Source of the DNA: an uncultured Rikenellaceae bacterium
GTDB taxonomy: Bacteria > Bacteroidota > Bacteroidia > Bacteroidales > Rikenellaceae
NCBI GenBank assembly: GCA_910577285.1
Contig: CAJTLO010000002.1
Span: forward strand, 287,972-333,003
Length of the DNA stretch: 45,032 nucleotides
Direction: 5' to 3'
The notes under the pieces: model-generated
Database searches by the model: none
The model's input: the letters and a program-made list of their open reading frames with translations, nothing else
What the model was told of the DNA's origin: nothing
In this document: in pieces, positions 40,783-45,032 of the stretch
Position numbering within the stretch: the first letter of the stretch is position 1
Layout: the number at the start of each line of letters is the position of its first letter
Translations under genes and position numbers: made by a program

Positions 40783-41313
40783 CTAATTGTTCCTCTCTTC
40801 GAGAGCTTTTACGATACCTGCAACCTTCTGTCCCGCAGCACCGGTAAGAGCCGAGATAACGTTCTTGGCCGGAGACTGGAGCAGACCGATGATATCCCCG
40901 ATGAGCTCTTCGCGGCTTTTGATGGCTACGAGCATGTCGAGGTTCTGGTCGCCGACATAGACGCAATCTTCCACGAACGCAGCCTTGAGTACCGGTTTTC
41001 CCTGGGGGTTCTTTTTACGGAACTCCTTGATAACCTGTGCCGGAGCCTTGTTTACGGAAGAGAACATGATCGAAGTGGCGCCGCTGAGCACTCCCGTGAG
41101 CTGCTCGTTTGCCTTGTCCGTCGCTTCGAGCGCTTTTTCAAAGAGGGTATTCTTCACAACCATGAGGTTGACCTCTTTTTCAAAGCACTGACGGCGGAGC
41201 GCAGCAGTCTGTTCGGCGTTGAGTTCGGCTATGTCCGTTATATAGAAGTGAGGATATTCGTTGAGCTTGGCGGCCAGAGACTCGATTACTTGTCTTTTTT
41301 CTTCCCTGTTCAT
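40783..41313 (-). CDS. rplJ: 50S ribosomal protein L10
   Basis: L10 (176 aa) anchors the L7/L12 dimers to 23S rRNA; in E. coli the L10-L12 complex represses its own operon. It opens MNREEKRQVIESLAAKLNE, then FYITDIAELNAEQTAALRRQ and VVKNTLFEKALE, and the C-terminal helix EERNN region binds L12. It is followed by rplL after 115 nt containing two small hairpins; the spacer to rplA is only 14 nt, too short for an E. coli-type L10 leader. Confidence 0.96.
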   Translation of the reverse strand: MNREEKRQVIESLAAKLNEYPHFYITDIAELNAEQTAALRRQCFEKEVNLMVVKNTLFEKALEATDKANEQLTGVLSGATSIMFSSVNKAPAQVIKEFRKKNPQGKPVLKAAFVEDCVYVGDQNLDMLVAIKSREELIGDIIGLLQSPAKNVISALTGAAGQKVAGIVKALEERNN

Positions 41314-41327
41314 TGTCTTCGGAATTT

Positions 41328-42026
41328 TTATTTCGTGTCAATTGATTTGGGATCTATCTGTAAGCCGCAGCTCATTGTCGATGAGAGATAGATGCTGAGG
41401 ATGTAAGAACCCTTAGCGGCGGAAGGTTTCAACTTGATGATCGTTCCGAGGAACTCCTTCGCGTTGTCGGCTATCTGTTCGGCAGTGAACGATGCCTTGC
41501 CTATCGAAGAGTGGATGATACCGTATTTGTCGACCTTGAAATCGATCTTACCGGCCTTCACCTCTTTTACCGCCTTGCCCACCTCCATGGTGACCGTACC
41601 GGTCTTGGGGTTAGGCATGAGTCCGCGAGGACCCAGGATACGACCCAGCGCACCTACTTTGGCCATTACGTTGGGAGTGGTGATGATAACGTCCACATCG
41701 GTCCAACCGCCTTTGATCTTCTCGATGTATTCGTCAAGTCCTACGTAATCGGCACCGGCCTCTTTCGCTTCGTTCTCCTTGTCGGGAGTACAGAGCACGA
41801 GCACCCTTACTGTTTTACCTGTACCGTGCGGCAGGGTAACGACGCCCCTGACCATCTGGTTTGCCTTGCGGGGGTCTACGCCCAAGCGTACGTCCATGTC
41901 GACGGACGCATCGAATTTCGTAAAGGTAATCTCCTTCAGAAGTTCGGCGGCCTCACTCAGTTTATAAACCTTGTTCGGCTCAACCTTCGCAAGCATTGCT
42001 TTCTGATTCTTGGTCAGCTTACTCAT
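41328..42026 (-). CDS. rplA: 50S ribosomal protein L1
   Basis: L1 (232 aa) forms the mobile L1 stalk that releases E-site tRNA; in E. coli it represses its own operon with rplK. Signs are KFDASVDMDVRLGVDPRKAN, RGVVTLPHGTGKTVRVLVL, and the signature ILGPRGLMPNPKTGTVT. Normal length. It follows rplK by 14 nt. Confidence 0.98.
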   Translation of the reverse strand: MSKLTKNQKAMLAKVEPNKVYKLSEAAELLKEITFTKFDASVDMDVRLGVDPRKANQMVRGVVTLPHGTGKTVRVLVLCTPDKENEAKEAGADYVGLDEYIEKIKGGWTDVDVIITTPNVMAKVGALGRILGPRGLMPNPKTGTVTMEVGKAVKEVKAGKIDFKVDKYGIIHSSIGKASFTAEQIADNAKEFLGTIIKLKPSAAKGSYILSIYLSSTMSCGLQIDPKSIDTK

Positions 42027-42040
42027 CTTCGTCTATTCAA

Positions 42041-42481
42041 TTACTTTTTAGGAAATTCGCCCACAACGCTGACACCCATGCTACGCGCCGTTCCGGCAAC
42101 CATACGCATGGCAGCTTCGATCGTGAAGCAGTTCATATCGCTCATTTTGTCTTTGGCGATAGCCTCGATCTGCTCCCACGTGATCTGACCTACCTTCTTG
42201 CGGTTCGGTTCGGCCGATGCGGTGCTGATCTTGGCTGCTTCCTTGATCTGGACGGCTACAGGCGGCTGTTTAACAACGAAGTCGAAAGACTTATCGCTGT
42301 ATACGGTGATAATAACCGGCAGCACCTTCCCCGCCTTGTCCTGGGTACGCGCATTGAACTGCTTGCAGAAGTCCATGATATTGACTCCCTTCGAACCGAG
42401 CGCGGGACCCACGGGGGGTGAAGGATTTGCGGCACCACCTTTAATCTGCAATTTAATAAATGCAGCAACCTCTTTTGCCAT
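42041..42481 (-). CDS. rplK: 50S ribosomal protein L11
   Basis: L11 (146 aa) is at the base of the stalk, in the GTPase-associated centre, and is involved in RelA activation in other bacteria. It begins with AFIKLQIKGGAANPSPPVGP and ALGSKGVNIMDFCKQFNART, the proline pair of the thiopeptide-binding surface included. The C-terminal domain ends ARSMGVSVVGEFPKK. It starts 16 nt after nusG. Confidence 0.98.
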   Translation of the reverse strand: MAKEVAAFIKLQIKGGAANPSPPVGPALGSKGVNIMDFCKQFNARTQDKAGKVLPVIITVYSDKSFDFVVKQPPVAVQIKEAAKISTASAEPNRKKVGQITWEQIEAIAKDKMSDMNCFTIEAAMRMVAGTARSMGVSVVGEFPKK

Positions 42482-42497
42482 AATTTTCCTTGGTTAA

Positions 42498-43061
42498 TTA
42501 CTCTTTTTCAACTTGCATGAAACTCAACTCCATCGGAGTCTTGCGTCCGAATATCTTCACGGAAACGGTGAGCTTCTTGCGGTCGTTGTCGACGGCCTCG
42601 ATGACCCCCGAGAAACTGGAGAACGGTCCGTCCGTAACCTTGACCGTCTCGCCCGCGAAGAAAGGCACCTCGTTTTCCTCTTCGCCCTGACTCAATTCGT
42701 CGACCCTGCCGAGGATGCGCGCCACCTCTTGCGGGCGGAGCGGCGTAGCAATCATACGTTTGCTGTCTTCTTTGGAGTCGCCGAGGAAGCCGAGTACATT
42801 GGGCGTGTTGCGAAGTACATACGGAATCTCTCCTACCATCGCTGCTTCCACAAGCACATAGCCCGGATACGACACCCGTTCCTTGCTGATCTTTTTTCCG
42901 TTGCGGATGGTGTAGACCTTTTCCGTCGGGATCAGCACCTGCGAAATGTACTCTTCAAGGTGGGAGTTGTGAACCATCGTTTCAATATACTCCTTTACCT
43001 TCTTTTCCTTTCCGCCCACGGCGCGTATCACGTACCATTGCCTGGCCTCTTTTTCACTCAT
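42498..43061 (-). CDS. nusG: Transcription elongation factor NusG
   Basis: NusG (187 aa) binds the RNA polymerase clamp to increase processivity, and its KOW domain couples to Rho or to S10. The NGN domain begins QWYVIRAVGGKEKKVKEYIE and has ISKERVSYPGYVLVEAAMVG. The KOW domain shows FFAGETVKVTDGPFSSFSGV and the end KTPMELSFMQVEKE. Normal length and context (secE-nusG-rplK). Confidence 0.97.
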   Translation of the reverse strand: MSEKEARQWYVIRAVGGKEKKVKEYIETMVHNSHLEEYISQVLIPTEKVYTIRNGKKISKERVSYPGYVLVEAAMVGEIPYVLRNTPNVLGFLGDSKEDSKRMIATPLRPQEVARILGRVDELSQGEEENEVPFFAGETVKVTDGPFSSFSGVIEAVDNDRKKLTVSVKIFGRKTPMELSFMQVEKE

Positions 43062-43087
43062 AATCTGTAACCTGATTAATCAATGAA

Positions 43088-43285
43088 TTACCTTGCCAGG
43101 TACTTGTAGACTACTTTCATGATATTCTCGAAAGAGAGGTCCATAGCCAGTACAACCACAGCGAATATCAAGGAAGCTACCATGACGGTAATTGCTAAAC
43201 CCTGCAGTTCCTTTACCGGCGTCCATGAAACTTTATGAACCAGCTCCGAATAGGATTCTTTGAAGTAACGTATAAGTCTTTTCAT
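43088..43285 (-). CDS. secE: Preprotein translocase subunit SecE
   Basis: SecE (65 aa) clamps the SecY channel in the inner membrane. It is the short, one-helix type: an amphipathic N-terminal part (RLIRYFKESYSELVHKVSW, with the conserved VxWPT-like VSWTPVKELQ) and one membrane span (LAITVMVASLIFAVVVLAM). It lies between tRNA-Trp and nusG, its usual place. Confidence 0.95.
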   Translation of the reverse strand: MKRLIRYFKESYSELVHKVSWTPVKELQGLAITVMVASLIFAVVVLAMDLSFENIMKVVYKYLAR

Positions 43286-43301
43286 ACTTATATTTAGTTA
43301 G

Positions 43302-43372
43302 CAGGAATGGAGGGATTCGAACCCCCATCAACGGTTTTGGAGACCGCTATTCTACCCTTGAACTACATTCCT
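43302..43372 (-). tRNA. tRNA-Trp (CCA)
   Basis: Cloverleaf of 71 nt on the minus strand: acceptor AGGAATG/CATTCCT, anticodon stem GCGGT/ACCGT with loop CTCCAAA (anticodon CCA), T arm GGGGG-TTCGAAT-CCCTC with one wobble, discriminator G. CCA is not encoded. It lies between tuf and secE and is likely cut from their shared transcript. Confidence 0.96.
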
Positions 43373-43476
43373 ATAATACGGCCGGATTGTCGTGAAGCCT
43401 TTAATATTCAGCCCCCGGCCGTATGTGGTTGACGGGCACGGCGCTTTACCGCGCCCGTTGGGTTATCGTCGTATTA

Positions 43477-44664
43477 CTACTCGATGATCTTGGTAATCTG
43501 ACCTGCACCTACCGTACGGCCACCTTCGCGGATCGCGAAACGCAGACCTACGTTGATAGCAACCGGGTAGATGAGCTCTACGGTAATCGTGGTGTTGTCA
43601 CCGGGCATTACCATGTCCACGCCTTCCGGAAGCTGAACCTCACCGGTTACGTCGAGCGTACGGAGGTAGAACTGCGGACGGTATTTGTTGTGGAACGGAG
43701 TGTGCCGACCTCCCTCGTCTTTCTTCAGGATGTAGACCTCAGCCTCGAATTTGGTGTGAGGAGTGATCGAGCCGGGTTTCGCAACCACCATACCGCGTTT
43801 CACATCTTTCTTGTCGATACCGCGCATGAGCAGACCTACGTTGTCGCCGGCTTCGCCCTCGTCGAGGAGCTTGCGGAACATCTCGACACCCGTACAGGTG
43901 GAGGTGAGGGCCTTCTCGCCGTGACCGATGATCTCAACCGGATCACCTACGTGGATCACGCCGGTTTCGATACGACCGGTAAGCACCGTACCACGACCCG
44001 TGATCGAGAATACGTCCTCGACAGGCATGAGGAAGGGCTTGTCCACTTCACGCGGAGGCAGCGGAATGTAAGCGTCTACAGCGTCCATGAGTTCCATGAT
44101 CTTGTCTTCCCACTTGGCCTCGCCGTTGAGACCGCCGAGTGCGGAACCCCTGATGATGGGGGCGTTGTCGCCGTCGTAGTTGTAGAAAGAGAGCAGGTCG
44201 CGGAGCTCCATCTCAACGAGGTCGAGCATCTCCGCATCGTCTACCATGTCCACCTTGTTCATGAACACGACGATCCTGGGGACGTTCACCTGGCGGGCGA
44301 GAAGCACGTGCTCGCGGGTCTGGGGCATGGGACCGTCGGTAGCGGCAACCACGAGGATAGCACCGTCCATCTGGGCAGCACCGGTAACCATGTTCTTCAC
44401 ATAGTCGGCGTGTCCGGGGCAGTCTACGTGTGCGTAGTGACGCGATGCGGTCTGATACTCTACGTGCGAGGTATTGATCGTGATACCGCGTTCCTTCTCC
44501 TCAGGAGCGTTATCGATGGAGTCGAAGCTACGGAGTTCCGAAAGACCTTTCTTCGCAAGTACGGTGGTAATTGCGGCGGTGAGGGTCGTTTTACCGTGGT
44601 CCACGTGTCCGATGGTACCGATATTTACGTGCGGCTTGGACCTGTCAAATTTCTCTTTTGCCAT
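43477..44664 (-). CDS. tuf: Translation elongation factor Tu
   Basis: EF-Tu (395 aa) brings aminoacyl-tRNA to the ribosome. G1 is GHVDHGKTTL (19-28), switch I contains ERGITINTSH, G3 is DCPGHADYVKNM (about 81-92) and G4 is NKVDMVDD. Domains II and III have GRGTVLTGRIETGVI and RHTPFHNKYRPQFYLRTLDV, with the end GAGQITKIIE. It is the only EF-Tu gene in this window. It heads the rif cluster after tRNA-Gly; no promoter box is visible just upstream, which suggests co-transcription with the tRNA(s). Confidence 0.98.
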   Translation of the reverse strand: MAKEKFDRSKPHVNIGTIGHVDHGKTTLTAAITTVLAKKGLSELRSFDSIDNAPEEKERGITINTSHVEYQTASRHYAHVDCPGHADYVKNMVTGAAQMDGAILVVAATDGPMPQTREHVLLARQVNVPRIVVFMNKVDMVDDAEMLDLVEMELRDLLSFYNYDGDNAPIIRGSALGGLNGEAKWEDKIMELMDAVDAYIPLPPREVDKPFLMPVEDVFSITGRGTVLTGRIETGVIHVGDPVEIIGHGEKALTSTCTGVEMFRKLLDEGEAGDNVGLLMRGIDKKDVKRGMVVAKPGSITPHTKFEAEVYILKKDEGGRHTPFHNKYRPQFYLRTLDVTGEVQLPEGVDMVMPGDNTTITVELIYPVAINVGLRFAIREGGRTVGAGQITKIIE

Positions 44665-44937
44665 AATTTGATAGTTATTTAGGAATTAATTAAAAATCCT
44701 TTTGCCCTGTTTTAAGGAACATTCCGGCCCGGATCTTGCATTTCCGGTTCGGGCGGACGGGAAACCGTTTCGTGCCTTACGGACAAATCCGGCGGCGAGG
44801 GCATATTTTCCCTGCCAAACCGGAAGTGGAGCTTATCCGTCGAACGCCGCCGTTCACAAAAACGTGATGATATAAATGAAATCGCCTTCGGCGGTCGCCC
44901 TCCTCAGGCAGTTATATCATTGCGTCCGAGTCGTCCG
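44665..44937. other. Spacer between tuf and tRNA-Gly
   Basis: No gene and no TAnnTTTG box on the minus strand were found. The 40 nt nearest tuf are AT-rich and likely serve as the translation leader. A small hairpin (CGCC-GAA-GGCG on the minus strand, about 44883-44893) precedes an AT-rich stretch and could be a weak terminator. Confidence 0.45.
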
Positions 44938-44965
44938 CGATCGTTTGGCATCGGCCGAACGATCG
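44938..44965 (-). promoter_or_regulatory. Hairpin just behind tRNA-Gly
   Basis: CGATCGTTTGGC (44938-44949) pairs with GCCGAACGATCG (44954-44965) over 12 bp with one G-U and the loop ATCG. A second, overlapping perfect palindrome CGAACGATCGTTCG lies at 44956-44969. It starts 13 nt behind the tRNA CCA end. It may be a processing signal between tRNA-Gly and tuf; no T-run follows. Confidence 0.45.
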
Positions 44966-44978
44966 TTCGCTGTTCTTT

Positions 44979-45032
44979 TGGAGCGGAAGACGAGGCTCAA
45001 ACTCGCGACCCTCAGCTTGGAAGGCTGATGCT
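44979..45032 (-). tRNA. tRNA-Gly (TCC), cut by the window edge
   Basis: The 3' part of a tRNA on the minus strand: anticodon stem CAGC/GCTG with loop CTTCCAA (anticodon TCC), variable region GGGTC, T arm GCGAG-TTTGAGC-CTCGT, acceptor 3' strand CTTCCGC, discriminator T and an encoded CCA (44981-44979). The T loop has T where C56 is normal. The acceptor 5' strand and D arm lie beyond the window. Confidence 0.9.

Overview
The window looks like the chromosome of a GC-rich member of the Bacteroidales, most like the Alistipes/Rikenellaceae group. This is an inference. It rests on the TAnnTTTG -7 promoter boxes with a TTG-type -33 box about 20 nt upstream, on A-rich leaders without Shine-Dalgarno sequences, on protein lengths and tails of Bacteroidota type (RpoB 1272 aa, RpoC 1420 aa, S16 and L17 with Ala/Glu-rich tails), and on GC-rich intergenic DNA. 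No taxonomic search was possible.

Layout. (1) 1-7212: accessory and small housekeeping genes, all on the minus strand: a frameshifted lipoprotein/beta-barrel gene, a GT4 glycosyltransferase, rimM-rpsP (30S maturation factor and S16) and a PMCA-type calcium P-type ATPase. The spacers here carry two copies of a dispersed repeat. (2) 7579-7845: a tRNA-Arg(TCT) unit with its own promoter and terminator. (3) 8189-27805: the str-S10-spc-alpha ribosomal super-cluster on the plus strand: rpsL-rpsG-fusA-rpsJ-rplC-rplD-rplW-rplB-rpsS-rplV-rpsC-rplP-rpmC-rpsQ-rplN-rplX-rplE-rpsN, then rpsH-rplF-rplR-rpsE-rpmD-rplO-secY-map-infA-rpmJ-rpsM-rpsK-rpsD-rpoA-rplQ, ending in a strong terminator. (4) 27.8-28.9 kb: gene-free DNA with a 78-bp tandem array. 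(5) eno with its own promoter and terminator, then about 1.1 kb with no credible gene. (6) 31436-45032, minus strand: the rif cluster tRNA-Gly-tuf-tRNA-Trp-secE-nusG-rplK-rplA-rplJ-rplL-rpoB-rpoC, converging on eno.

Together the genes encode much of the ribosome, the RNA polymerase core (RpoA, RpoB, RpoC), translation factors (EF-G, EF-Tu, IF-1), the SecYE translocon core and Met-aminopeptidase. I see no defence system, prophage, integron, biosynthetic cluster or CRISPR array, and will not claim a new system. The most interesting material is non-coding: a structured leader with its own promoter in front of rpsH, GC-rich hairpins in many spacers of the ribosomal cluster, an attenuator-like hairpin between rplL and rpoB, a 78-bp minisatellite with a two-unit higher-order pattern, and a C-run frameshift in a surface lipoprotein gene.
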